From: Streptomyces sp. LaPpAH-108
GTDB lineage: Bacteria > Actinomycetota > Actinomycetes > Streptomycetales > Streptomycetaceae
DNA: 64,000 nucleotides
Reading direction: 5' to 3'
Assembly (NCBI RefSeq): GCF_000373625.1
Contig: NZ_KB891987.1
Span: 62,001 to 126,000, forward strand
Shown: positions 1-8,374 of the stretch, one piece after another
Layout of the letters: each line of letters starts with the position of its first letter
Position numbering within the stretch: the stretch's first letter is position 1
The notes under the pieces: generated by a model
What the model saw: the letters and a program-made list of their open reading frames with translations, nothing else
What the model was told of the DNA's origin: nothing
The model's database searches: none
Position numbers and translations under genes: made by a program

Positions 1-308
1 TTGCGGGCGACGGTCTCGCGGACGGTGAGATACGGCTCGACCGCCACGTCCTGCAACACCAGCCCGATCCGCTCCCGCAGCGCCCGCCCGGTCGCCCTCT
101 CCCCCGGATCGAGCCCGAGCACTTCGGCCCGCCCCGCGTCCCGGTCCCGGAAGCCCTCCAGGATCTCCATGGTGGTCGTCTTGCCCGCCCCGTTCCGTCC
201 GAGCAGCGCGAAGATCTCCCCATGCGCCACGCGGAAGTCCACCCCGCGCACGGCGTGGACGTCCCCGTACCGCTTGTGCAGCCCCGCCACCACGACCGCC
301 TCGCTCAT
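1..308 (-). CDS. ABC transporter ATP-binding protein (N-terminal part; gene runs off the window)
   Basis: The first about 102 residues of an ABC ATPase read on the minus strand from the ATG at 306-308. The Walker A motif GRNGAGKTT is followed by a Q-loop context (LVLQD) and the usual spacing of a drug- or polyketide-exporter type ATPase of the CcmA/DrrA family. The Walker B and signature motifs lie outside the window. The start codon overlaps the stop of the YceI-like gene (ATGA), so the two are probably translationally coupled; a permease gene would be expected beyond the left edge. The substrate cannot be told from this fragment. Confidence 0.9.
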   Translation of the reverse strand, partial: MSEAVVVAGLHKRYGDVHAVRGVDFRVAHGEIFALLGRNGAGKTTTMEILEGFRDRDAGRAEVLGLDPGERATGRALRERIGLVLQDVAVEPYLTVRETVAR

Positions 309-829
309 CCCCGCACACACCGCACCTCCAGCGTCAGGCCGAGCCGCCGCCCGGCCATCCCCGGCGAGGCGGTCACCCCGAACTCGGTGCGGTCGACCTG
401 GAGGGTGGCCCGCACGGTGAAGGCGTCCGCGAGCACGTCGAGCCGTACGACCGACAGCCGCACCGGCCGGGAGACCCCGTGCGCGGTCAGCGTGCCGGAG
501 ACCGAGTCCGCCGCCACCTCCTCGGAGACGAACGTGATCAGCGGGTACGTGCCGGTGTCCAGGAACCTCGCCGACCGTACGGCGGTGTCCCGCTGCGCGT
601 TGCCGGTGCGGAAGCTCGCCGCGTCGGCCTCCGCGCGGATCCGCGAGCCGGAGAGCGGGTCCGCCACGTCGACGGTGCCGCCGCGCAGCGCGAACGTGCC
701 GCGCACCGGCAGCAGTCCGAAGACGTGCGTGGTCCTGAAGGAGAGCGTCGAGCCGTCCGGGTCGATCGTGTAGCGGCCCGGGTGGGGCGTCTGGAGGGTC
801 GTCGGAGTGGTGCCGCCTGTCGCGTCCAT
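305..829 (-). CDS. YceI-like family protein
   Basis: A 174-aa protein with the YceI pattern: an opening GRYTIDPDGSTLSF stretch, the FRTTHVFGLLPVRG segment, and a Val/Thr-rich alternating strand pattern throughout, as expected for a lipocalin-like barrel that binds polyisoprenoid-type lipids. No signal peptide is visible, so it is probably cytoplasmic, as many actinobacterial members are. The ATG at 827-829 was chosen because the family core begins about 20 residues later. The reading frame stays open far upstream, but that extension has no family similarity. It overlaps the downstream ATPase start by 4 bases, which suggests a two-gene operon. The ligand is unknown. Confidence 0.85.
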   Translation of the reverse strand: MDATGGTTPTTLQTPHPGRYTIDPDGSTLSFRTTHVFGLLPVRGTFALRGGTVDVADPLSGSRIRAEADAASFRTGNAQRDTAVRSARFLDTGTYPLITFVSEEVAADSVSGTLTAHGVSRPVRLSVVRLDVLADAFTVRATLQVDRTEFGVTASPGMAGRRLGLTLEVRCVRG

Positions 830-997
830 GCCCCCATTGCACGACGCGGGCGGGCGGTGCGGAAGGGCGAACGGTCCTATGGGAGACCTGCGTTGGAGTT
901 CACGGCACCCGACTTTCGTAGGGTCCGCGACCGCCGGAAGTCCCCGATCCCGCCGACCGGGACCACCCCGCGCCCCCGGTGTCCTACGGTGGCCCGC

Positions 998-2212
998 ATG
1001 ACCGAGGGACCATGGCACTGCCGGCACCGGCTCGCCGTGGACGTGGCGATCGCGGCCGTCTTCGTCCTGCTCGACACCGGCCTCACCCTGGCCGGGGCCA
1101 CCTGGTGGCCCGACCGTCCGGGCCCGCTCGCCTGGACCCTGCTCGGCGCCCAGGCCCTCGCGTGCGCCTCGCTCGCCGTGCGCCGTACCGTCCCGCTGAC
1201 CGTCGTCGCCGTACTCGGCGCGTTCACGCTCGCCGTGTCGCTGCTGGTCTTCCCTGCCGGACTGCTGACGCCCCGTCATCCCGGCGGCATCTGGGCGCCC
1301 TTCGCCACGCTCCCGGCGGCGTACGGCCCGCTGTTCTACCGGCGCGAGCAGTGCGGCAGCCGCAACCGCCGTACCGCGTACGCCGTGCTCGCCGCCCTCA
1401 CCCTCGTCGTCATGCGGCCCTGGGAGCCGTCCCTGACCACCCTGACGATCGGGCTGCTGCGCACGGCGGTCGGACCGCTCCTCGCGCTGTACTTCGACGC
1501 CCGCCGCCGCCTGCTGCGCGCCCTCGTGGAGCGGGCCGAACGCGCCGAGCGGGAAAGGCACTTGCTCGCCGAGCGGGCCCGCGCCGCCGAACGCGCCCGG
1601 CTCGCCGGGGAGATGCACGACGTGGTCACCCACCGGGTCAGCCTGATGGTGCTCCAGGCGGGTGCCCTGAAGGTGACGGCACCGGACGAGGAGACCCGGC
1701 GGGCGGCGGAGGAGCTGCGCGCCGCGGGCTGCCAGGCGCTGGAGGAACTGCGCGACCTGGTCGGCATTCTGCGCGCCGCGCCGGAGGGCGACCGGACCCC
1801 GTCGGTGGCGGGCTTCGCCGCGCTGGTGGCCGAGTCCGTGGCGGTCGGCATACCGACCGAGCTGATCGAGGAGGGCGACCCGGCGCTGGCCTCCCCGGTG
1901 GTCGGACGCACCGCCTACCGGGTGCTGCGCGAGGCCCTGACCAACGTACGCAAGCACGCGCCCGGGGCCAGGGTGCGGGTGAGCGTGGCGTACGACAGCG
2001 CGCGGGTACGGCTCACCGTCCACAACACCGCGCCCACCGGCGCCCCGGCCGCGGCCCTCGCCGGTACCGGCTCCGGCCTCGGGATCGCGCGCCTGCGGCA
2101 GCGCATCGAGCTGGTGCGGGGCACCCTGCGTGCCGGACCCTGTTCCGACGGAGGGTTTTGTGTCGAGGCGACGCTGCCCGCGTTCGTCCCGACCGCCGAA
2201 GTGGAGGCATGA
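998..2212 (+). CDS. Sensor histidine kinase (NarL/DesK type)
   Basis: A 404-aa membrane kinase. The N-terminal about 165 residues contain several hydrophobic helices (for example VAIAAVFVLLDTGLTLAG and LTVVAVLGAFTLAV), followed by a coiled dimerisation helix rich in Arg and Glu. The HisKA_3 phosphoacceptor motif is GEMHDVVTHRVS, with the phosphorylated His near residue 208. A HATPase domain follows with the N-box region EALTNVRKHAPGA and a glycine-rich GSGLGIARLRQR motif. Its stop overlaps the ATG of the response regulator (ATGA), giving a coupled two-component operon. The signal sensed is unknown. The start was set at the ATG before the first membrane helix, since upstream codons in frame are non-coding in character. 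Confidence 0.93.
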   Translation: MTEGPWHCRHRLAVDVAIAAVFVLLDTGLTLAGATWWPDRPGPLAWTLLGAQALACASLAVRRTVPLTVVAVLGAFTLAVSLLVFPAGLLTPRHPGGIWAPFATLPAAYGPLFYRREQCGSRNRRTAYAVLAALTLVVMRPWEPSLTTLTIGLLRTAVGPLLALYFDARRRLLRALVERAERAERERHLLAERARAAERARLAGEMHDVVTHRVSLMVLQAGALKVTAPDEETRRAAEELRAAGCQALEELRDLVGILRAAPEGDRTPSVAGFAALVAESVAVGIPTELIEEGDPALASPVVGRTAYRVLREALTNVRKHAPGARVRVSVAYDSARVRLTVHNTAPTGAPAAALAGTGSGLGIARLRQRIELVRGTLRAGPCSDGGFCVEATLPAFVPTAEVEA

Positions 2213-2862
2213 GCATGATCCGGGTCGTGGTGGTGGACGACGAGCCCATGGTCTGCGGATTCCTGCGGACCATCCTCGGCTCGGCCCCGGACATCGAGGT
2301 CGTCGACGAGGCCCACGACGGCGCGGCGGGCCTCGACGCGGTCCGGCGCGGGCGCCCGGACGTCGTCCTCATGGACCTGCGGATGCCCGGCATGGACGGC
2401 CTGACCGCGATCGAACACCTCGGCCGGCTGCCCGACCCGCCGCACACCCTGGTCCTGACCACCTTCGACGCCGACCAGTACGTCCTGCGCGCGCTGCGCG
2501 CCGGAGCGACCGGCTTCCTGGTGAAGTCCACCCCGCCCGAGGAGCTGATCGGCCTCGTACGGACCGCCGCCCAGGGCCACACCGTCCTGTCCCCCTCGGC
2601 CGCCCGCCGCCTGGTGGCCGCCTCCACCGACCGCCTCTCCGCCCACGACCGCGCCCGCGACCTGGTCGCCACCCTGACCGAACGCGAACTCCAGGTCCTC
2701 ACCGGCCTCGGCGAGGGCCTCTCCAACGCCCACATCGCCACCCGGCTCCACCTCTCCGAAGCCACGATCAAGGGCTACGTCTCCCGCACCCTGGAAAAAC
2801 TGGACTGCACGAACCGGACCCAGGCGGGGTTGCTGGCGCATGACGCGGGCCTGACGGACTGA
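2209..2862 (+). CDS. NarL/LuxR-family response regulator
   Basis: A 217-aa regulator. The receiver domain (residues 1-120) shows the acidic pair VVDDEP, the phosphoacceptor Asp in VVLMDLRMPGMDG, the conserved Thr in LTTFD and the Lys in FLVKS. A C-terminal LuxR helix-turn-helix follows from LTEREL through the recognition helix SEATIKGYVSRTLEKL. It is translated from an ATG overlapping the kinase stop and is the cognate regulator of the upstream kinase. Targets are unknown; the neighbouring divergent ABC/YceI operon is a natural candidate. Confidence 0.95.
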   Translation: MSMIRVVVVDDEPMVCGFLRTILGSAPDIEVVDEAHDGAAGLDAVRRGRPDVVLMDLRMPGMDGLTAIEHLGRLPDPPHTLVLTTFDADQYVLRALRAGATGFLVKSTPPEELIGLVRTAAQGHTVLSPSAARRLVAASTDRLSAHDRARDLVATLTERELQVLTGLGEGLSNAHIATRLHLSEATIKGYVSRTLEKLDCTNRTQAGLLAHDAGLTD

Positions 2863-3243
2863 CCTACCGACCGACCGTCAGGGCCAGACCAGGCAGTAGG
2901 GCTGATGCCCGGCTTCGTGGATGCAGTGGGAGGAGCGTCGCCCTTCGTGCAGCGATTGAGGGCGGCAGGTTGACCTGGTGTTTCTTGGCGAATGGGCGTG
3001 GAGCTGGGGAAACTTGTCTCTGTAGTTCTTACCGGCCCTGATGATCGCTGGTCTCGTGACCTGTGCTGCTGCCCCACTAGCTCCCGCTGCGTGCCGACGA
3101 TCTGCGCGCTCCCGGAACCTGGAACGGCCCAGCCCTCTTCCCGGGCGTGAAGCAACCTCAGCGATCGCCCCTGGCTTAGGGCTTGTATTGGTACTAGCCT
3201 TGCTTCTCATCAACCCGGCCTAACTTCAGGAGCGATCGATCGA
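2863..3243. other. Left junction of the accessory island, no intact gene
   Basis: This 381-base stretch follows the two-component operon. It contains a stub of a conserved 3' gene end (2878-2958, listed separately) and then sequence of falling GC content leading to the AT-richer ATPase gene. A 60-codon frame at 3041-3223 ends in a hydrophobic run but has no coding signature. AGGAG at 3228-3232 lies 11 bases before the ATG at 3244 and is the likely ribosome binding site of the ATPase gene. No tRNA gene or integrase is seen. Confidence 0.5.
2878..2958 (-). pseudogene. 3'-end stub related to the gene at 16962-17393
   Basis: On the minus strand the last about 27 codons read as a close relative of the C terminus of the intact gene at 16962-17393. 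Both end in the peptide HEAGHQPYCLVWP followed by TGA, and similarity continues upstream as LHE-x(5)-SH-x(2)-HEAG. At the DNA level the last about 52 bases are roughly three-quarters identical. Similarity stops abruptly on both sides. The stub is therefore either a displaced gene end left by insertion of the island or the remnant of a decayed paralogue. It has no start and is not a functional gene. Confidence 0.7.
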
Positions 3244-6054
3244 ATGCGCGTGCTGTACGGCCGGGAAAAGCCTATCCGAACGCTAATCGACCCCAGCATC
3301 CCAGTGGTCGTGGTCACCGGAGACAGTGGTGTCGGGAAGAGTACCGTCCTTTCAGCCTGCCGAGACTCGGTACAAGAGAGCCATCTTGCGTCTGTAAATA
3401 TCACTCGATTGCCCCACCGGACCGGCGGCCTGCAAGTGTCGATCTTCAATCAGTTGATGCTTATTGCTACTCAATTGATCCGCGAGCAGAAGTCCGCAAC
3501 CCAGTTCGCTCAAAAGGTCGCGAATCGAGCCCGCGCCGTCATCGGACCTCGACGGAAAGACTTTGCACTAGCTGTAGCTAAAGAGCTTCTCAATGTCGTC
3601 AAGGAGCGAGTAGGTAGCGATACAGGGCAAGCAATGGGTGAGTTCTTTGCCGACATCTCGGCAGACAATAGCGAGTCGATGCTCGAAAGGTTGCATACTC
3701 AGGTTGACGCTGACGCCCTGCAAGCCCTAGTCGATATCGCCGACGAGGTCGCTTCGGCGAGCGAGGCATCACCTCTGTACCTTTTCTTCGAGAATGCTCA
3801 AAACCTCTCAGACGAGGATTTGCGGCAGCTGGCAGACCTCCCGTCTATGTTGCCTGAAAGGGTAGTCCTGCGTCTGGAGCACATGGACTCTAAAGATGAT
3901 CACCGACGCAGGATTCGGCTGATGGTTTCTGCAGGCATCGTTGAGGCTCCTTTGCGTGGACTCGGCGAGGAAGTAGTGCAATTTTGGTGCCAAACGCAGA
4001 ATATCCCTGAAGCACTTCACAAGCGTATCCATCGTTCCACTAACGGCTACCCTCTATTTGTGGATGATGCAATCAGTCAGGTTAAGGCAAATCGTAGGCT
4101 CGGCAACATCTCGCCCAATGAAAACTTCCGCGCGAGCACAATCGACGGTCTGAACGATCTAGATCCTGAGGCTGCGTCTGCAGCGCGTCGATTGTCGGCT
4201 TTCATTGATCCGCCGCAACGAGAGCATATTACGGATATTCTGGGTGAGGGGATGACCCTAGCTCGATGGGAAGGCGTGGAAGCCCGACTTGAGCGCGCTA
4301 GGATTTTCACAACGAGCGCCGACGGTATCCCCTGGTTTCACGAACTACGCCGACGTTGTATCTGGGAGAGCCTTTCTTCAGCGTTTCGGAGGGAAGTAGC
4401 AGATCGAGCGGTCTCCTTTATTGCGGATTCTTTCGAGGAAACACGCAACCCCGAGTTGCTCATCAATCTTGCGCTCGTGGCCTCTGATAGTAGCGAGGTG
4501 AGAAATGATCCGCGAGCCCGGCATATCGTAGACGCAACGCTTGACGAGGTGGCGCTACTTAGCGCTCTTCTAGAAATCGCCGAAGTTGATAATCGGAGCC
4601 CTAACCCGGAAATACCGACAGCACTTGGTGACTCGGTATTTGACTACTGCCGACTTGTATTCATGGCTGAGGTTGACGCTCTCAGCGCGCTAGAGAACCT
4701 TAATTCGGCAGAAATCGTCTTTGTTTCCGCAGATGATAATGCATCTGTCTTGATTCCTCGTCTTAGCAGGCTCGCATTCATACTAGCTCTTGGCAGGGCG
4801 GGGGTAGAACTCCCCCGTTTCCCAATTCCTGCGATCGCTTCGACAATTTTCGGAACCGCCTTCTCCCCGCGCCTGCTCGACTTCGTGACGTGCTCTTACG
4901 GGATCGGATATCCGCGATTGAGGAAAGTCGTTGAGGATGGGGTCAAGGCTCATAAGATTCAAGCACAGCAACAGTCCTCTGGCCGTAGCGTGCATTCCGT
5001 TTTCCTGCGAGGTTCGATCGAACAGCAACCGTTCTATGCTTATTCGACTTTCTCTGATGCCGAGACAGCCGCGCGTAGTTTCGCAGATCTCCGGGGTGCA
5101 GCTGGTCGGCATTGGGGCGTAAGTGTCGATATTGATCAACTATTTCAGTTGCCGACGGTAAGGATCCGAGACAGGCGTTTCACGAACGCCCTTGAAAGAA
5201 TCAAGTTCACGCCTCATCCCGAATCTTCTTTCATGAAGGAGGTGAGTAAGAAAGCCGCCCTTTTGCGGTATGTGCGCGCTAGCTGTAGCGGCATCGAAAG
5301 GGCGGTACTAGACCTTGAAGAAACGACTAGCTATTTCGTTTTGGAAAAAGGGCGAGACGCCGTGGTCGTTGAAGTTACCGGTGGTGGCGACGGTGTTAAG
5401 AAGCTAGATGGATTGGTTCCAGATGATTACAGATTTGCGGGGCCGTACAGATGGGCTGATCTGAGGAAGATGCTCAATCTTGGAATTGGGGAGAAGGTAG
5501 GAAGAATAACGTTCAGTACGGCAGGCGCAACTCGTTATGAACCAAAAAATATCCTTGATGCACTGTCAAGTAAAGCACGCCAGTTCAATAAGAGTCAGCC
5601 ATTCCTTAATGTCAGTACGTCGAGCTCTGCGCTTCAAGCTGCCTTGAGTGCCTCGCTGCGGGATACGTACCATGATGCTCAAGCGCTATGTGCTGTCTTG
5701 AGTCAGTATGGTGACGTGAGCCTAATGCCCAGAAAAACCCTTCTGGTGATCTACATTCACGGCGAGGAAGGAAAATATTTCAGTTGGGGGAATTCAAGGG
5801 CTGTCTATCTTAGGTTTCCAACCCCCGGCGCGGCTCATGACACTATCAAAGTGAAAGTAATCGAATGCGAAAGCATCGATTCTCGTGCAGAAGATTTTAA
5901 TTCACATTTCGCTGAAGATCTCAGAGAAGCCCCTCATTCGCTCGATGTGGACAGAATTACAGGCTCGGCGGTTACTAGCTTCTGGCTTCGTCGAGAACTC
6001 GGTTACGAGGATTCTGTAACATTTCTTCCCTTGGAGGGAGTCTCTGAGGAGTAA
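3244..6054 (+). CDS. STAND-like P-loop ATPase, candidate defence protein
   Basis: A 936-aa protein with a Walker A motif GDSGVGKST at residues 26-34 and a Walker B-like LYLFFENA near residue 180. A helical region follows with the pattern of a winged-helix and arm segment (residues about 220-400: NGYPLFVDDA, then LARWEGVEARLERARIF and WFHELRRRCIWE), as in signal-transducing STAND NTPases. Residues about 450-936 match nothing I recognise and may be sensor or effector. No membrane segment is seen. Codon use is clearly foreign: many A/T third positions, against almost none in neighbouring genes. The gene stands alone. A role in phage defence is inferred from architecture and context only. Confidence 0.65.
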   Translation: MRVLYGREKPIRTLIDPSIPVVVVTGDSGVGKSTVLSACRDSVQESHLASVNITRLPHRTGGLQVSIFNQLMLIATQLIREQKSATQFAQKVANRARAVIGPRRKDFALAVAKELLNVVKERVGSDTGQAMGEFFADISADNSESMLERLHTQVDADALQALVDIADEVASASEASPLYLFFENAQNLSDEDLRQLADLPSMLPERVVLRLEHMDSKDDHRRRIRLMVSAGIVEAPLRGLGEEVVQFWCQTQNIPEALHKRIHRSTNGYPLFVDDAISQVKANRRLGNISPNENFRASTIDGLNDLDPEAASAARRLSAFIDPPQREHITDILGEGMTLARWEGVEARLERARIFTTSADGIPWFHELRRRCIWESLSSAFRREVADRAVSFIADSFEETRNPELLINLALVASDSSEVRNDPRARHIVDATLDEVALLSALLEIAEVDNRSPNPEIPTALGDSVFDYCRLVFMAEVDALSALENLNSAEIVFVSADDNASVLIPRLSRLAFILALGRAGVELPRFPIPAIASTIFGTAFSPRLLDFVTCSYGIGYPRLRKVVEDGVKAHKIQAQQQSSGRSVHSVFLRGSIEQQPFYAYSTFSDAETAARSFADLRGAAGRHWGVSVDIDQLFQLPTVRIRDRRFTNALERIKFTPHPESSFMKEVSKKAALLRYVRASCSGIERAVLDLEETTSYFVLEKGRDAVVVEVTGGGDGVKKLDGLVPDDYRFAGPYRWADLRKMLNLGIGEKVGRITFSTAGATRYEPKNILDALSSKARQFNKSQPFLNVSTSSSALQAALSASLRDTYHDAQALCAVLSQYGDVSLMPRKTLLVIYIHGEEGKYFSWGNSRAVYLRFPTPGAAHDTIKVKVIECESIDSRAEDFNSHFAEDLREAPHSLDVDRITGSAVTSFWLRRELGYEDSVTFLPLEGVSEE

Positions 6055-6551
6055 CTGCGTAGCGCTGGTATCGGGCATGCAGCAACTTGTGCATCGCGCT
6101 TGCGCTTGATGCATTATATTCTTCGACCCACCCCCATGCTTATTGTCTAAGTCAAAGAAAATAGGGGCGGTCTGCTACTCGAGGCGAATCGTGCGATCAT
6201 CGAGGCCGCAGCCTATACTGCACGCCTGTGCTACCACGTACTCGACTCCCGCCATTACCCATCCCAACTCAGTGCTGACCTCACAGCAGGCAGCATCGGG
6301 CACCGTAGTCCGGGCCGTTGATCCTCCGGATTCCTAGGACGCGTGCAAACGAGTTGCTGCGTGATTTCAGCCGACCCGGAGGCGAGTCGGCGTTGGACCG
6401 CCTACTGGTTGCGACGGGGGAGAGAGGTTGTGAGGGCACCGGCAGTTCGTCGACTCACTAGCATCCGCTCGCGTTTGGTTTGCAGAGCCTTGAGACGCGA
6501 GTCCCGGCGCACTGGGCTGCTGGGAGGCACTTCGACTGTTCGTCGGGCTGG
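6055..6551. other. Gene-free spacer of mixed base composition
   Basis: About 500 bases between the ATPase stop and the end of the acetyltransferase gene. The first 200 bases are AT-richer like the ATPase gene, the rest shifts back to high GC. Short open frames exist on both strands, but none has a ribosome binding site together with Streptomyces-like third-position bias. I see no RNA gene or clear terminator. It looks like decayed DNA at a joint between two imported segments. Confidence 0.5.
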
Positions 6552-7091
6552 TCAGTGGCTCGCGCGGATCATGACTGTGAGCACTGGTGAGGCCGGTGAC
6601 GGCTGGCTCTGGCCGATGTCCTCGTACCCCCACGACTCGTAGAGCGCGTGGACCTTCCCGTCCCCAGAGGCCGGGTTGACCATGAGCGTCACGTACGGTT
6701 CGTCGCGGATGGCGAGCAGGGCGTCATGGATGCGGCGGGCCGTGCCAGTCTTCCGCCAGCTCGGCCGGACCCCGATCTCCTTCAGGGCCACCGCCGGGCG
6801 CTCGGTGTACTTCCCCGGCGGCGTCGGGCTCGTGCGCTGCCAGTAGCGGTCGCCGTGCTCGATGGTGTTGCCGTAGGCGTAACCGACCGGGTGGCCGTCC
6901 GCGTACGCGAGGACGGCTGTGAATCCCGGCTCGGTGCTGTGTCGGTCCAGGCGTTCGCCGAAGGCGGTGACCGCGTAGTTGGGCAGGTGGAGGAGCGGGG
7001 CGCGCACGTCGGCGTACACGTCGAGGAGATCGCCGCGGACGGGGTCGAGGGTCGTGAAGGTGCGCAGTTCGATGGCGGGCGCCGTGGTCAT
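6552..7091 (-). CDS. GNAT-family N-acetyltransferase
   Basis: A 179-aa GNAT protein. The acetyl-CoA binding region is ALKEIGVRPSWRKTGTARRIHDALLA, a variant of the usual V-x-P-x-x-R/Q-x-x-G-x-G/A loop, and the C-terminal strand-helix pair VTLMVNPASGDGKVHALYESWGYE matches the family. The ATG at 7089-7091 overlaps the stop of the upstream regulator (ATGA), so the two genes form one coupled unit read leftwards, away from the lanthipeptide genes. The substrate is unknown. Possible roles are modification of the peptide product, self-protection, or something unrelated. Confidence 0.85.
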   Translation of the reverse strand: MTTAPAIELRTFTTLDPVRGDLLDVYADVRAPLLHLPNYAVTAFGERLDRHSTEPGFTAVLAYADGHPVGYAYGNTIEHGDRYWQRTSPTPPGKYTERPAVALKEIGVRPSWRKTGTARRIHDALLAIRDEPYVTLMVNPASGDGKVHALYESWGYEDIGQSQPSPASPVLTVMIRASH

Positions 7092-8374
7092 GCGGCCATC
7101 CTCCAGGCGGCGGTGTGCTCGGTCCAGGTTCGCGCGGTGGAGCTGCCTGGCGCGACGGCGCGCAGCGCGGCCCCGAACTCCTGCAGCATGCGTGTGACCC
7201 GGGCGTGCTGGGTGGCGGCTTCGGTGGGGACCTTCATCGCGGTGGCCGTGGCGGCGTCGGGGGCGCCCTGCGCGAGCTGGGCGTGTGCGAGCCGGGTGGT
7301 GGTGATGGCGCGGGAGCGGATCATGTAGGGCCGCAGGGCGGACAGGCAACGGTGGGCGTGGTACTCCGCCGTGGCGTAGTCGCCGAGGGCCAAGTGAGCG
7401 GAAAGGGCCAGGGAGTCCAGTTCGGCTTGGTCGTAGAAGGCGAGCATCCAGACCGGCCGGTAGTCGGCGGGGTCGGCACGCAGCATGGCGTCCTGGGCCT
7501 GTTCGAAGGCCCGGCGGGTGCCGGTGCGGTCCTGCGCCGCGCCGTGGATGGCGCCCTGACGGGCCAGGCCGAGGGACGCGAACAGCGGGTCTCGGCGGGT
7601 GAGGTGCAGGTTGCGGGCGACGTCGTTGGCGGCGAAGGCATCCGCCGGTCGGCCCATGTGGCGGTACATGGTGCCCGCGTGGCTCCAGATGCGGAACTTG
7701 ATCGCCTGGTCGCCGGACATCTCGGCGAGTGCCTGGGCTTCACGCATGTGCGCCTTGGCGACGTCGTAGCGCCTGCCGTCGATGGCGGCCCACATCGCGG
7801 AGGAGCGGAAAGCCGCTGCGGAGGCGTAGAGGTTGCTGCGCACCCGTTGGGTGGCGCTTCCGGCGTTCTGGAGGTTGAGCGCCTCGTCGGCGAGGGCGGC
7901 GGCCCGCTGCTCGATGCCGAGTTGGCCGCCATGGCGGTGGTCGCTGGCGATGATCTCGGCGAAGCGCTTGTTCAGGCGGTTGACATCGCTCATGCCGATG
8001 CGGCGCGGGGATGCGGGGCCGGGAGCAGCGGCTGCCGCAGCAGCAGCGGCCGCGATGCCACCGACGAGAGTACGGCGCTTCATGTCGGGGTCCTCCTGCT
8101 GCGGTGGGGCCGGGGTGGACGAAGGACCGCCCCGTGGCACGAACCCCAGAGCGACGGCGGGTAGCCCGGTGACGTCCTCAAGCGCCTTTCGGGCAGCCGA
8201 CTTCGGCCACGTGACCCGGCCCGCTTTCCACGCCCGGACCGATGAGCCGTCGAGCCCTCCAATGCGCCCGGTCAACCGTTCAATGGTCCTGTTCACAGCC
8301 TCGGCGAGGCTGTTGGAGCTGTAGCCGTGTTCGGTCATCCACGCCTCAAGAACGGTGTTGCGGGTGGTGTCCAC
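7088..8374 (-). CDS. XRE-like regulator with TPR-type helical domain
   Basis: A 428-aa protein starting at the GTG at 8372-8374. Residues 1-75 form a helix-turn-helix (NSLAEAVNRTI ... SSVRAWKAGRVTWPKSAARKAL). Residues about 98-118 begin MKRRTLVGG and continue into a long Ala run that looks like a Tat or membrane segment but lies inside the protein. Residues 130-428 are helical repeats of TPR character. This architecture is common among Streptomyces regulators next to natural product or peptide clusters. Translation from the internal Met98 is a possible alternative but would lose the DNA-binding part. It is divergent from the lanthipeptide operon and is its most likely regulator. Confidence 0.8.
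   Translation of the reverse strand: MDTTRNTVLEAWMTEHGYSSNSLAEAVNRTIERLTGRIGGLDGSSVRAWKAGRVTWPKSAARKALEDVTGLPAVALGFVPRGGPSSTPAPPQQEDPDMKRRTLVGGIAAAAAAAAAAPGPASPRRIGMSDVNRLNKRFAEIIASDHRHGGQLGIEQRAAALADEALNLQNAGSATQRVRSNLYASAAAFRSSAMWAAIDGRRYDVAKAHMREAQALAEMSGDQAIKFRIWSHAGTMYRHMGRPADAFAANDVARNLHLTRRDPLFASLGLARQGAIHGAAQDRTGTRRAFEQAQDAMLRADPADYRPVWMLAFYDQAELDSLALSAHLALGDYATAEYHAHRCLSALRPYMIRSRAITTTRLAHAQLAQGAPDAATATAMKVPTEAATQHARVTRMLQEFGAALRAVAPGSSTARTWTEHTAAWRMAA

Noticed and set aside
3041..3223. A 60-codon frame with a hydrophobic C-terminal run (GLGLVLVLALLLINPA) just upstream of the STAND-like ATPase.
   Set aside because: No ribosome binding site, no consistent codon bias, and it overlaps the left island junction. 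A short membrane peptide cannot be excluded, but the support is too weak.
6143..6642. Short open frames in the spacer after the ATPase gene.
   Set aside because: No start signal, no recognisable family and mixed base composition. They look like non-coding remnants.
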